A stretch of DNA of 64,000 nt from VRUE01 sp035693025. Lineage in GTDB: Bacteria; Actinomycetota; Thermoleophilia; Solirubrobacterales; 70-9. The notes under the pieces were generated by a model. It made no database searches. It saw only the letters and a program-made list of their open reading frames with translations, and was not told where the DNA came from. The position numbers and the translations under genes are program-made. Shown one piece after another: positions 40,979 through 49,356 of this stretch. The DNA lies in assembly GCA_035693025.1 (NCBI GenBank), contig DASSHI010000025.1, forward strand, positions 9,168 to 73,167, in the 5' to 3' direction. How positions within the stretch are numbered: the stretch's first letter is position 1; the number at the start of each line of letters is the position of its first letter.

Positions 40979-43393
40979 TTACGTCGCCCGTGGCCGCAGG
41001 GCGAGAACCACGAGGTCGTCCCGTAACTCCCCCCGGCCTCGGCGCAGCGCATCCGCGCGCAGAGCCTCGGTCATCTCGTCGAGACCGAGCTCTGACAGGG
41101 AGTCGACCATCGCCGCAAAAGAGCTCGGCTCTTCGTGCTCGGCTGGATCGCCGACCTCGAGCCAGCCATCGGTGCACAGCACCAGGGCCTCCCCGGCCTC
41201 GATCGTCGTCTCGTGACACTCAACCGAGGCCTCCTGCAGGGCGCCGAGCACCGTGCCCCCTCCGAGCAGGCGAGGGCCCGCCGGGACCAGGTGGATGGCC
41301 GGCGGGTGCCCGGCGGCGGCAAGCACCGCCTCCCACGCATCGCCCTCGCGTCGCATCCGCACCAGCTGGGTCGTGGCGAAGTCGTTGAGGCCGGTGCCCG
41401 CCAGGAGAAGCTCGTTGACGCGGGCGAGGACGTCCCTGGGGTGGTCGATCTCACGGGTCAGGCCCCTGACGGAGTGACGCACCGCAACGGAGACGCCGGC
41501 GGCGGCGCTGCCCTTGCCGGTGACGTCGCCGAGCAGGATCCAGCAACCGTCTTCGGTGGGCAGGACGTCGTAGAAGTCTCCGCCGATCTCGATCCCGCGC
41601 CCGGCAGCCTGAAAGGCCACGGAAATTTCGAGGCCCTCGATCTCGGGCGGGCGTGGAGGTCTCAGCCCGCGCTGCAGGTTGGTGGCGACCTGGTCGCGCT
41701 CCGCGTAGAGGCGGGCGTTGTCGAGAGCCATCGCGGCTCGGTCGCCCAGCTCGGCGAGGAGCTGCAGATCCGCGGTGTCGTAGCGCAGATCGGTGCTGGC
41801 GTGGAGCAGGGAGAGCGCGCCGATCGTCTTGCCGCGAGCTTTGAGGGCGACGACCGCGGCGGAGCGGTAGCCCGCATCGCTCATGAGCCGACGATGATCG
41901 TCGTTTTGGGCGATCTGGCTGACCACGCCCAGAGAAGTCAGGTCGCGCCAGACCATCGGCTGCTCCGCCTGCAGGACCTGGGCAACGGGGTGCTCCCCAT
42001 CGGGATCGAGCGGCGAGGCGCGCCGAATCTCCTCCAGCCTTCGCGCGGCGTCCGGATCGGCGCCGGCGACGATGCTCTCGCCGATCCGCCCGTCCGGGCG
42101 GACGAAGTCGATTACGCAGAGCTCGGCCAACTCGGGGACGGCGGCCGCGACGATCGTGCGCGCGGTCTGCTCGGGGTCAAGCGAGGAGTCCAGGATCCGG
42201 GTCGCGCCGATGAGGAACTCCTGGGCGCGATGGCGGCGCCTTTCAGTGGTGATGTCGCGAGCGATGACCGAGGCGCCGACGACGCCGAGCAGCGGCTCTT
42301 CGATCGGGGATACCGTCAGAGCGACGTCGATCCGCGCCCGGTCTTTTCGGATGCGCTCCGTCTCGTAGGTCTCGAGGCGCTTGCCGTCGCGCACGCGCTC
42401 GAGGATCTCCTCCGGCTCGTTTCGGCGATCGGCGGGGGCAAGGAAGGAAATGTGCCGGCCGACGGCATCGGCCTCGGTGTAGCCGTAGAGCTCTTCGGCC
42501 CCTCGGTTCCAGGTGGTGACGATGCCGTCCAGGTCCTTGCTGAGCACGGCCTCCTGCGTTCCCTGCACCACCTGGGCGAGATGGTGGCGGGTGCGCTCGG
42601 CTTCGCCCCGCTCGCTTAGATCGCGCAGAAATCCCAGAAAGAGCAACGGGTCCGAATCGCTGCAGGTGACGGTCAGCTCGATGGGCACCGTCGAGCCGTC
42701 GCGGCGGACGGCGGGGAGCTCGAAGCGGCGGCCGAGCAGGACGGCCTTCCTGGTCGCCAGGTAGCGTCGCAGGCCCTGCCGGTGGCGCTCGCGCAGTCGC
42801 TCGGGGACGATCAGCTCGGCGAGCTCGCGGCCGAGCACCTCGCTGCGCCGGTACCCGAAGACTCGCTCGGCCGAATCGTTGAACTCCGTGACCCTCCCCC
42901 GCTGGTCCATGCCGATGATGCAATCCGGAGAGGAGACGAGCGCAGCCGAGCGGAACTCGGTCGCCGCCCTGGCGCTGTCCCGTAGCCGACGCTGGTCGAT
43001 CAGATAGGCGAGCTGGTCGCAAAGCGCCGCCAGGGCCTCGTCGGTCCCCGCAGAGCCGGTGGCGTCACTGGAGTAGAGCTCGGCGACGGCTAACGCCTCC
43101 GCGGGCGAGCCCGATGGAACCGGCAGCGCGAGCCCGGCACTGCGCTGTTCGAGAGCCGCGGCAAAGGCATCCTCGTCCATCCCTTCGCCTCGCCAGGCCG
43201 CGATGAGCCCAGGTTTCCGCTCGCGGGCCCCGGGTTCCCAGAGGGCGCCGGCCTCGAAGTCGGACAAGCCGGCCAGGTCCTGCAGAAAGCACTTCCCGAT
43301 TTCCTCGAGAGTGGCGTTCCCCCGGCTCTCGGCAAGGAGCCGGCGCTGAGCCCGGAGGTATCTCCGCAGTTCCTGGTTCCGCCGGCTCACCAT
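40979..43393 (-). CDS. Multi-sensor SpoIIE-type phosphatase (GAF-PAS-PAS-GAF-PP2C)
   Basis: An 804-residue soluble sensor phosphatase. Residues about 15-135 form a diverged GAF-like region. Two PAS domains follow (ALVSSPDCIIGMDQRGRVTEFN near 150 and VQGTQEAVLSKDLDGIVTTWN near 275), then a GAF domain (about 400-560) and a SpoIIE domain at the end (GIEIGGDFYDVLP, LLGDVTGKGSAAA, LVLCTDGWLEVGD, DDLVVLAL). No HATPase is attached, unlike the protein at 28028-29653. It probably signals to a STAS antagonist in the stress pathway. No close partner is encoded next to it. Confidence 0.88.
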   Translation of the reverse strand: MVSRRNQELRRYLRAQRRLLAESRGNATLEEIGKCFLQDLAGLSDFEAGALWEPGARERKPGLIAAWRGEGMDEDAFAAALEQRSAGLALPVPSGSPAEALAVAELYSSDATGSAGTDEALAALCDQLAYLIDQRRLRDSARAATEFRSAALVSSPDCIIGMDQRGRVTEFNDSAERVFGYRRSEVLGRELAELIVPERLRERHRQGLRRYLATRKAVLLGRRFELPAVRRDGSTVPIELTVTCSDSDPLLFLGFLRDLSERGEAERTRHHLAQVVQGTQEAVLSKDLDGIVTTWNRGAEELYGYTEADAVGRHISFLAPADRRNEPEEILERVRDGKRLETYETERIRKDRARIDVALTVSPIEEPLLGVVGASVIARDITTERRRHRAQEFLIGATRILDSSLDPEQTARTIVAAAVPELAELCVIDFVRPDGRIGESIVAGADPDAARRLEEIRRASPLDPDGEHPVAQVLQAEQPMVWRDLTSLGVVSQIAQNDDHRRLMSDAGYRSAAVVALKARGKTIGALSLLHASTDLRYDTADLQLLAELGDRAAMALDNARLYAERDQVATNLQRGLRPPRPPEIEGLEISVAFQAAGRGIEIGGDFYDVLPTEDGCWILLGDVTGKGSAAAGVSVAVRHSVRGLTREIDHPRDVLARVNELLLAGTGLNDFATTQLVRMRREGDAWEAVLAAAGHPPAIHLVPAGPRLLGGGTVLGALQEASVECHETTIEAGEALVLCTDGWLEVGDPAEHEEPSSFAAMVDSLSELGLDEMTEALRADALRRGRGELRDDLVVLALRPRAT

Positions 43394-43410
43394 CCCGGGA
43401 AATTACTTGA

Positions 43411-43420
43411 GCTTCGAAGC
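43411..43420. promoter_or_regulatory. Ten-base palindrome between divergent phosphatase and helicase genes
   Basis: GCTTCGAAGC is a perfect palindrome at 43411-43420 in the 63-base region separating two divergent starts. It could be a dimer binding site. No promoter of the GGGTAG type is seen beside it. Confidence 0.25.
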
Positions 43421-43456
43421 CGAGAACCGCCGCCCCTCCGACCGCGGGCGACCCTA

Positions 43457-45136
43457 TTGTTGCCGCCCTTGTACGACGCCTCTCAGCACCCGATCGGCGG
43501 CGAGGCGCGTGCCGGATCGCTTCCGGATTGGCCCGATGCCCGCCCCCTCCGCTCGTGGCAGGAGGAGGCGACCGAGGCGGTGCGGGCACACTCGGCCACC
43601 AGCTTCCTGGCCTCGGCTACGCCGGCGGCCGGCAAGACCACCTTCGGCCTGCACATCGCCCACCGGATGCTGAGCGCCGGATTCGTTTCGCGAGTGGTCG
43701 TGGCCGGCCCTACCACCCACATCTGCCGCCAGTGGGCCGCCGACGCGGGCCGCTACGGCATCGACCTCGAGCCGAACAGGCCGAATTCGGACGGGCCGGA
43801 GTCGGCCGACTTCCACGGCGTCGCCGTCACCTACCAGACGATTGCGGCGGGGCCGGATACGCACCGGCTCGCCGCCGGCCGCCGTCCGACCCTGCTGATC
43901 GCCGACGAGCCGCACCACATGGGCGACCAGGCAGCCTGGGGCCTGCAGACCCGCAGGGCCTTCGACGGCGCCCGCTTCCGGCTGCTTCTCTCGGGCACGC
44001 CCTTCCGCTCAGACAACTCGGCGATTCCCTGGGTCACCTACGACGAGGACGGCCTCAGCCGGGCCGACTACGTCTACGGCTACCCGCAGGCGCTGGTCGA
44101 CCGGGTATGCCGGCCGATCGCCTTCCTGCCCTACGACGGCGAGATGGAATGGGTCTCGGACGGCCGCCTGCGCAGCGCCGACTTCGACCTCGTCCTGCCG
44201 GCGGCGGAGGCGGCCCGGCGCCTGCGCACCGCGCTCAGCCCGGAGGGGGAGTGGATGGCGGAGGTGCTGCGCGACGGCGACGCCAGGCTGAGCGAGGTGC
44301 GCGCCGACGGGCACCCCGACGCGGGCGGCCTGGTGATCGCCTCCGACCAGGATCACGCGCGGGCGATCGCGGCCCGGCTCGAGTCGGTCGCTGGGGAGCG
44401 ACCCGAGCTGGTGATGAGCGACGAGCCGGGCGCCAGCCGGCGAATTGCCGATTTCGCCTCGTCGGGCCGGCGCTGGCTGGTCTCGGTGCTGATGGTCTCC
44501 GAGGGCGTCGACATTGCACGCTTGCGGGTCGGCGTCTATGCGACCGCCGCCCGGACCGAGCTCTTCTTCCGCCAGGTCGTCGGTCGCTTCATCCGCACCA
44601 CCCCGGAGCCGCGTCGCCAGATGAGCTACCTGCTGATGCCGGCCGACCCGCGGCTGAAGGCGCTCGCCCACGAGATCGAGCTCGAGCGCCGCCACGCGCT
44701 CGAGCTCTCCCTCGATGCCGAGGAGGAAGAGGGCGAGATGGTCGACGCCGAGCCGGAGCGCGGACAGGGCGACGGCTTCGCCGCACTGAGCTCAGGCGAC
44801 GCCGAGCTCGACGAGACGATCATGAGCGGCACCGCGCTGCAGCTCTTCCCGACCGAGGACCCCGAGCCGCAGCCGAAGCAGGCGACCCCCTCCCCCGGTC
44901 GGAAGACAGCACCCGAGAATCCCGAGACCGAGCGGGAGTCGGCCTACGCGGCTCGGGAGCGGCTGCGCGCCGAGCGCAGGCGCCTCGTCGGGGACATCGC
45001 CCGCCGCACCAATAAGTCGCATCGCGAGATCCAGGCCCGCATCAACCGCGCCACTCGGGTGCGCTCGGTCGCCAGCGCCACTATCGAGCAGCTGGAGCGC
45101 GGCAATGCGATGCTGCGCCGCGAGCTTTGGGGATGA
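43457..45136 (+). CDS. SF2 DEAD/DEAH-type helicase
   Basis: A 559-residue helicase. Motif I is ASATPAAGKTTFGL near residue 56, motif II is IADEPHHMGD, motif III is LLSGTPFRSD, and motif VI is FRQVVGRFIRTT. A region after residue 420 is acidic and then basic (AARERLRAERRRL ... HREIQARINRATR) and looks helical. It resembles stand-alone type III restriction/UvrB-like SF2 proteins of actinobacteria, whose function is unknown. No methylase or nuclease lies beside it. The start is one of several TTG codons at 43457-43469. Confidence 0.82.
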   Translation: MLPPLYDASQHPIGGEARAGSLPDWPDARPLRSWQEEATEAVRAHSATSFLASATPAAGKTTFGLHIAHRMLSAGFVSRVVVAGPTTHICRQWAADAGRYGIDLEPNRPNSDGPESADFHGVAVTYQTIAAGPDTHRLAAGRRPTLLIADEPHHMGDQAAWGLQTRRAFDGARFRLLLSGTPFRSDNSAIPWVTYDEDGLSRADYVYGYPQALVDRVCRPIAFLPYDGEMEWVSDGRLRSADFDLVLPAAEAARRLRTALSPEGEWMAEVLRDGDARLSEVRADGHPDAGGLVIASDQDHARAIAARLESVAGERPELVMSDEPGASRRIADFASSGRRWLVSVLMVSEGVDIARLRVGVYATAARTELFFRQVVGRFIRTTPEPRRQMSYLLMPADPRLKALAHEIELERRHALELSLDAEEEEGEMVDAEPERGQGDGFAALSSGDAELDETIMSGTALQLFPTEDPEPQPKQATPSPGRKTAPENPETERESAYAARERLRAERRRLVGDIARRTNKSHREIQARINRATRVRSVASATIEQLERGNAMLRRELWG

Positions 45137-45191
45137 GGCTCTCTTTCACCCCTCAAATCGCAGCGGAAACCGCCCGCGGCGCCCCCGGGAC

Positions 45192-45216
45192 GTTTGTCGC
45201 TCCTAGTAACGGGAAG
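45192..45216 (+). promoter_or_regulatory. Possible stress-type promoter before the repeat protein gene
   Basis: GTTT (45192-45195), 15 bases, GGGAAG (45211-45216). The second box departs from GGGTAG at one base. It lies 44 bases before ATG 45261. Confidence 0.3.
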
Positions 45217-45260
45217 CTTTCTCGTTGGGAAGAGAAATCGCGTCAGCGAGGAGAGGGAAG

Positions 45261-46385
45261 ATGGCCGAGCAGACGAAGCGCAAACGGTCCAAATCGAAAT
45301 CGAAGCCTTCCGCGAGCAAACGGGTCCGGCAGCGCAGCGAGGGCAGCGGCCACAACAAAAGCCCGACTCCGCGGAAGCAGAGCTCGACGGGCGGCGAGCG
45401 ACAGAGCAAGATCCGCAACCAGGGCCAGGACAAAACCGCGCCGGAGCGTATGTATGAGGACTACACGATCATCGATCCGGGCGAAATCAGCGATACCGAC
45501 GAGCCCGACGTCATCGTCGACATTCCCGTCGTCAAGGTCGACGAGATCCATTTCGAGCTCGACGATCTCGAGGCGCGGGTCTCGCTGCACGCAGAGGTGC
45601 TCGACCTGGTCAAGCTGAGCGTAGGCGTGCACGTCGAGCTCGGCAAGGTCGAACTCGACATCAAAGGCGTCGAAGCGCAGGCCCTGCTGCGGGCACGGCT
45701 CGACCACGTCACCGCGATCGTCGACCGGGTCCTGACCACGCTCGACCGCAACCCTGAGGTGCTGCAGAGCATCGCGCACACGCTCGAACCTGTGGGCGAA
45801 GGGGCAGGCAAAGCGGTTGGCGAAGTCGGCGAGGGCGCGAACAAAGCCGTCGGTCAGATCGGCGAAGGGGCCGGCAGCGCGGTCGAAGACGTCGGCGAGG
45901 GCGCCGAGGGCGCGGTCAAAGATGTCGGGGAAGGCGCGGGCGGCGCGGTCAAAGACGTCGGCGGTGGCGCCGGCAAAGCAGTCGGCCAAGTCGGCGAAGG
46001 AGCTAACCAGGCGTTGGGGCAGCTCGGCGCGGTCGGCCAGCTCGCCGGAGGCGGTGGAGGCGGCAACGGCGGTGAAGGAAATGGTGGCGGCAACGGAGGC
46101 GAGGGCGTCTCCGGTGGCCAAATCGCCAAACAGGTCGCGAAGCTCCTCGCCAAGGAAGTGGCCGCCGCGGCCGGCGACGAGGCGAAAGAGCTTGGACTTG
46201 CTGCTTCACACAAGGCGATGGAGCTGGGTGAGCGGCGGCGCCAGAAGCGGGCGGCGAAACACAACGCTACCGAGGCGGCGCTGCGCAAGACCGAGGAGTT
46301 CGGGCTCGACATCGACGACATCGAAGGCACCGGCGCCGAAGGCCGGGTCACCGTCCATGACGTCGAGAAGGCGGCTGCCGGATGA
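45261..46385 (+). CDS. Repeat protein with C-terminal E3-binding-like domain
   Basis: A 374-residue protein of unknown function. Residues 1-60 are very basic and Ser-rich. Residues 65-175 form an acidic region with repeating beta/alpha pattern (DVIVDIPVVKVDEIHFELDDLEAR). Residues 178-254 are seven exact-length 11-residue repeats (consensus VGEGAGKAVGQ). A Gly/Asn-rich hinge follows, then a helix, and residues about 335-372 read ALRKTEEFGLDIDDIEGTGAEGRVTVHDVEKA. That last part fits the peripheral subunit-binding domain of 2-oxoacid dehydrogenase E2 proteins. Start ATG 45261 follows GGAGAGGGAAG. The next gene overlaps by ATGA. Confidence 0.75.
   Translation: MAEQTKRKRSKSKSKPSASKRVRQRSEGSGHNKSPTPRKQSSTGGERQSKIRNQGQDKTAPERMYEDYTIIDPGEISDTDEPDVIVDIPVVKVDEIHFELDDLEARVSLHAEVLDLVKLSVGVHVELGKVELDIKGVEAQALLRARLDHVTAIVDRVLTTLDRNPEVLQSIAHTLEPVGEGAGKAVGEVGEGANKAVGQIGEGAGSAVEDVGEGAEGAVKDVGEGAGGAVKDVGGGAGKAVGQVGEGANQALGQLGAVGQLAGGGGGGNGGEGNGGGNGGEGVSGGQIAKQVAKLLAKEVAAAAGDEAKELGLAASHKAMELGERRRQKRAAKHNATEAALRKTEEFGLDIDDIEGTGAEGRVTVHDVEKAAAG
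45792..46022 (+). repeat. Seven 33-bp tandem repeats coding for an 11-residue unit
   Basis: The units begin at 45792 and every 33 bases to 46022: VGEGAGKAVGE, VGEGANKAVGQ, IGEGAGSAVED, VGEGAEGAVKD, VGEGAGGAVKD, VGGGAGKAVGQ, VGEGANQALGQ. The 11-residue period suits an amphipathic helix of the type in LEA-like and phasin-like proteins. Confidence 0.9.
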
Positions 46386-46630
46386 GCGGCCGTCGTCCCG
46401 ACCTCGACTTCCGCACCTCGGTCAAGGCGAAGGAGCTGACCTTTGGCCGGGTCCCCGAGAAGAAGGTCCGCTACTACGGTGAACCCGATCACGAAACCGA
46501 GGTCGAGGTGGAGCGGGAGAACATCCCGGAGGAACCGGAGGCCGGCGTCACCTATCGCGACGTCAAGGTGAACTGGTCGGTTCTGCAGCGCATCGTCCAT
46601 CCGACCGACGGAGAAGACGACGGACAATGA
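46382..46630 (+). CDS. Small hydrophilic protein, unknown function
   Basis: An 82-residue, charged protein without membrane segments or a known motif (RTSVKAKELTFGRVPEKKVRYYG, then EVEVERENIPEEPEAGVTYRDVKVNW). The ATG overlaps the stop of the repeat protein (ATGA), so the two are likely made together and may interact. Confidence 0.7.
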   Translation: MSGRRPDLDFRTSVKAKELTFGRVPEKKVRYYGEPDHETEVEVERENIPEEPEAGVTYRDVKVNWSVLQRIVHPTDGEDDGQ

Positions 46631-46834
46631 GATCCGCCTACGCAACCGGCAGCGGCCGTAGGCGAGTATGCGAGACCAGCGGCACTCGCTGCCATCGACG
46701 GTCCCTGGAAGCCGCTACTCCTCGGCGGCCAAGGTCCGCGCATACGAGGTGCCGAGGGTGACCCAGCGCTTCAGCAGATCCTCCGTCTCGGCGAGTAGCT
46801 CGTCGAAGGCCACGTCGCGCATTATTGCCGTGGC
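46631..46834. other. Intergenic region with one tiny reading frame
   Basis: Between two convergent genes. The only coding candidate is on the minus strand at 46822-46715 (35 codons, RDVAFDELLAETEDLLKRW ... TLAAEE). It has helical character but no nearby ribosome site; it could be a real peptide or the end of a lost gene. No promoter or terminator is clear. Confidence 0.3.
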
Positions 46835-47272
46835 TCAGCTCCAGCGGCTCATCTCGCCGGCGGGATAGGCGGCGAACCGGCCGCTCTCGGCGCCCGACTT
46901 GAGGCTCGCCAGGTAGGAGCCCCAGTTGGTGCTGCAGCCGTGCATGAACTCATTTGCCTCCTGCCAGCCGGCGTGCGTGAAAAGCAGGGTCGTGCCCCCG
47001 TCGGGGCGCTCGGCCAGGGCGAACGTGACCGTCGTGCCGATCCAGTCCTCAGGCCCGGCGCTGACCCGCCAGACGATTCGTCCGGGCGTGTCCTCGAGCA
47101 CGTCGAAGGCCGCGGCCGGGTCGCCGTCGGAGAAGTAGATCTCCAGCCTGGATCCGTCTGCGGTGTTCGGGTGGCCGGTCCACCAGCGCTCGACGCCCTC
47201 GGCGGTGGCGATCAGCTCATGGACCCGCTCGCGCGGGGCGTCGATCGTGAAGCGGTGCGGGATGTCGGGCAT
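46835..47272 (-). CDS. SRPBCC (AHSA1-like) domain protein
   Basis: A 145-residue START/Bet v1-like protein: HRFTIDAPRERVHELIATAEGVERWW at the start and TLLFTHAGWQEANEFMHGCSTNWGSYLASLK at the end, as in AHSA1-type proteins. These bind hydrophobic ligands; the ligand is unknown. Proteins of this family are often encoded near ECF42 sigma factors and YCII proteins, which follow 72 bases upstream on the same strand. Confidence 0.85.
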   Translation of the reverse strand: MPDIPHRFTIDAPRERVHELIATAEGVERWWTGHPNTADGSRLEIYFSDGDPAAAFDVLEDTPGRIVWRVSAGPEDWIGTTVTFALAERPDGGTTLLFTHAGWQEANEFMHGCSTNWGSYLASLKSGAESGRFAAYPAGEMSRWS

Positions 47273-47344
47273 GGTGCCTCCTTGGGTTGGTTTCGCCTAC
47301 TTGACGAACGGCAACGCCGGAGACGGACAGTCCTGCGCCAACCG

Positions 47345-48529
47345 CTATTCGCCAGATCGCGAGAGCTCGGAGATCCGCATCGTGAGGAAATCGCGCTCGG
47401 GGCCGTGATCGCTCAACTCCAGGGCGCGCTCGTAGGCGGCTCGCGCCTCTCCCCCATGCCCCAGCCGTCCCAAAAGCGAGGCGCGAGTCGAGTGGAAGTA
47501 GCGGTAGTCGGCGAGCTCCAGTGAATCGAGAATCGCAAGGCCGGCTTCGGGCCCCTCGACCTCGGCGACCGCGACCGCGCGATTCACCTCGACCACGGGC
47601 GAGTTGGTGAGGCGGCTGAGCGCCGCGTAGAGGAGGGCGATCTGCCTCCAATCCCGCGGCTCGGAGATGTGGAGATCGGCGATCGCCGCCTGCAGCGTGT
47701 AGGGGGCCGCTCCGCCGAGCGCGACCGCGCGCTCGAGCAGCGCTCGGCCTTCGCCGATCAGCTCCTGGTTCCAGGTGGAGCGATCCTGCTCGTCGAGCGG
47801 CACCAGGCGGCCATCGCGGAAGCGCGCCTCGCGGCGTGAGTCGTTGATCAGCATCAGGGCCATCAGCGCCAGCGCCTCGGGCTCGTCGGGCATCAGCGCC
47901 GCCAGGACCCGGCCCAACCGGATCGCCTCGGAAGCCAGCTCTCCACGACCGGCGCCCCAACCCTGGTTGAAGATCAGGTAGATCACGGACAGCACCGCGT
48001 CGAGGCGGTCGGGCAGCGCGTTGGCGGACGGCACCGCGAAGGGGATGCCCGCCGTTCGGATCTTGCGCTTGGCCCGGCTGAGCCGCTTGCTCATCGTCTC
48101 GAACGGCACCAGAAACGCCTGGGCGACCTCCTCGGTCGAGAGCCCCCCGAGCGTGCGCAGGGTCAGGGCGACCTGTGCCTCCCGCGCCAGCGCCGGGTGA
48201 CAGCAGGTGAAGACGAGCTCCAGGCGCTCGTCGGGCAACGGTGCGGTTTCAGCCACCCACTCCCCCTCTGGCTCGCGCAGCTCGTGGCGCAGCTGCTCGG
48301 CCTTGAGCGCCAGGGTTCGCTCCCGCCGGATCCGGTCGATCGCCCGGTTGCGCGCCGTGGCGACCAGCCACCCGGTCGGGTTCGCCGGCTCGCCCTCGAG
48401 CGGCCAGCGCTCCGCGGCGATCGCGAAGGCCTCCTGGGCCGCGTCCTCCGCGAGCTCGATGTCCCCGAGGATGCCGACCAGCGTCGCGAGCACCCGGCCC
48501 CACTGATCGCGAAAGGCCTCCTCAAGCAC
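47345..48529 (-). CDS. ECF sigma factor with C-terminal TPR-like domain (ECF42 / DUF6596 type)
   Basis: A 394-residue sigma factor. Sigma region 2 is at residues 10-75 (AEDAAQEAFAIAAERWPLEG, then WLVATARNRAIDRIRR) and region 4 at 115-165 (RTLGGLSTEEVAQAFLVPFETMSKRLSRAKRKI). A long C-terminal helical domain begins DRLDAVLSVIYLIFNQGWGA, which is typical of ECF42. No membrane anti-sigma is present; in this group the C-terminal domain is thought to regulate activity and the YCII gene is the standard neighbour. GTG 48529 overlaps that gene by 8 bases. Confidence 0.92.
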   Translation of the reverse strand: MLEEAFRDQWGRVLATLVGILGDIELAEDAAQEAFAIAAERWPLEGEPANPTGWLVATARNRAIDRIRRERTLALKAEQLRHELREPEGEWVAETAPLPDERLELVFTCCHPALAREAQVALTLRTLGGLSTEEVAQAFLVPFETMSKRLSRAKRKIRTAGIPFAVPSANALPDRLDAVLSVIYLIFNQGWGAGRGELASEAIRLGRVLAALMPDEPEALALMALMLINDSRREARFRDGRLVPLDEQDRSTWNQELIGEGRALLERAVALGGAAPYTLQAAIADLHISEPRDWRQIALLYAALSRLTNSPVVEVNRAVAVAEVEGPEAGLAILDSLELADYRYFHSTRASLLGRLGHGGEARAAYERALELSDHGPERDFLTMRISELSRSGE

Positions 48530-48866
48530 CCCCGAGCTCCTGCTCGAAGACCGGGCGAACCTCGATCGCCGCCGAGAGACCCAGCTCCTGGAGCTCGGTG
48601 GCTACGGCGAGGGCCCCGTCGAGATCGTCGGCCTCGACGATGATCAATCCGCCGAGAAACTCCTTGCTGTCGACAAAGGGACCGTCGGTCAGGAGCGTTT
48701 CCTTCGCCTCTCCCGTCACGGTCGTCGCCGAGTCGGCAGTCTCGAGTCGCATCCACCCCGATACCTCCGGCCTCTCCAACACGGCGGCGATACCTGGATG
48801 CATCTCATCCGATTTGGTCTCCCGAGGCTCCCGCCTCTTGCCGTAAACCAACAATGCGTATTTCAT
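48522..48866 (-). CDS. YCII-related (DGPF) domain protein
   Basis: A 114-residue ferredoxin-fold protein (KYALLVYGKRREPRE ... LTDGPFVDSKEFLGGLIIVEADDLDGALAVA). The TDGPFVDSKE box is the DGPF signature. Almost always paired with ECF42 sigma factors, as here. ATG 48866 follows GGGAGAGGG. Confidence 0.9.
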   Translation of the reverse strand: MKYALLVYGKRREPRETKSDEMHPGIAAVLERPEVSGWMRLETADSATTVTGEAKETLLTDGPFVDSKEFLGGLIIVEADDLDGALAVATELQELGLSAAIEVRPVFEQELGGA

Positions 48867-48946
48867 CCCTCTCCCTTCGAGCACGACATTCCATGAACAA
48901 CTATCCGACCAAAGGCATCGGTGAGTTAGCATTCGATGATTCTGCT

Positions 48947-48963
48947 TATGTAGTGCCTAGGCA
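48947..48963 (+). promoter_or_regulatory. Promoter -10 box and palindrome at the start of the mod operon
   Basis: TATGTA at 48947-48952 fits a -10 box with TTAGCA 15 bases upstream (48926-48931). Transcription would begin within a few bases of ATG 48964, so the first gene may be leaderless. TGCCTAGGCA (48954-48963) is a perfect palindrome covering the predicted start point, a good place for autorepression by the first gene product. Confidence 0.45.
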
Positions 48964-49356
48964 ATGACGAACACGCTCAGCATCGGAGAGGCGGCGAAAC
49001 AGCTCGGGGTCAGCGCCGACACCCTGCGGCGATGGGACCGGGTGGGGAAGCTGCGTACGAGCCGCGACTCGCGCAATCGCCGCCGCGTGGCGGTGGCCGA
49101 GGTCGAGCGATTGCGCGGCTCGCCCGAGCGGCACGCGACCGGCGACGAGCTCTCGGCCCGCAACCGCTTCGCCGGCGTCGTCCGCTCGGTCGAGGCCGAC
49201 GGCGTGATGGCTCTGGTCGAGATCCAGGCCGGTCCGCATCTGGTGACCGCGGCGATCACTCGCGATTCGGTCGAGGAGCTCGGCCTGGCGCCGGGCGTGG
49301 CCGCCACCGCGACCGTCAAGGCGACCAGCGTGATGGTCCAGCGGGGGACCGAGTGA
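48964..49356 (+). CDS. Molybdate-responsive regulator-like protein: MerR-type HTH plus Mop/TOBE domain
   Basis: A 130-residue protein. Residues 4-55 are a helix-turn-helix of the MerR/excisionase type (LSIGEAAKQLGVSADTLRRWDRVGKL). Residues 66-128 are a molybdate-binding Mop/TOBE domain (RNRFAGVVRSVEADGVMALVEIQAG ... ATATVKATSVMV). The combination resembles small ModE-like regulators that sense molybdate or tungstate. The stop overlaps the modA GTG, so it leads the mod operon and probably controls it. Confidence 0.9.
   Translation: MTNTLSIGEAAKQLGVSADTLRRWDRVGKLRTSRDSRNRRRVAVAEVERLRGSPERHATGDELSARNRFAGVVRSVEADGVMALVEIQAGPHLVTAAITRDSVEELGLAPGVAATATVKATSVMVQRGTE

Noticed and set aside
43457..45136. 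The helicase as part of a restriction or phage-defence system
   Set aside because: No methylase, nuclease or other defence gene is adjacent, so the claim has no support here.
45792..46022. The 33-bp repeats as a CRISPR array
   Set aside because: They are contiguous, lack spacers, keep the reading frame and code for an 11-residue protein repeat.
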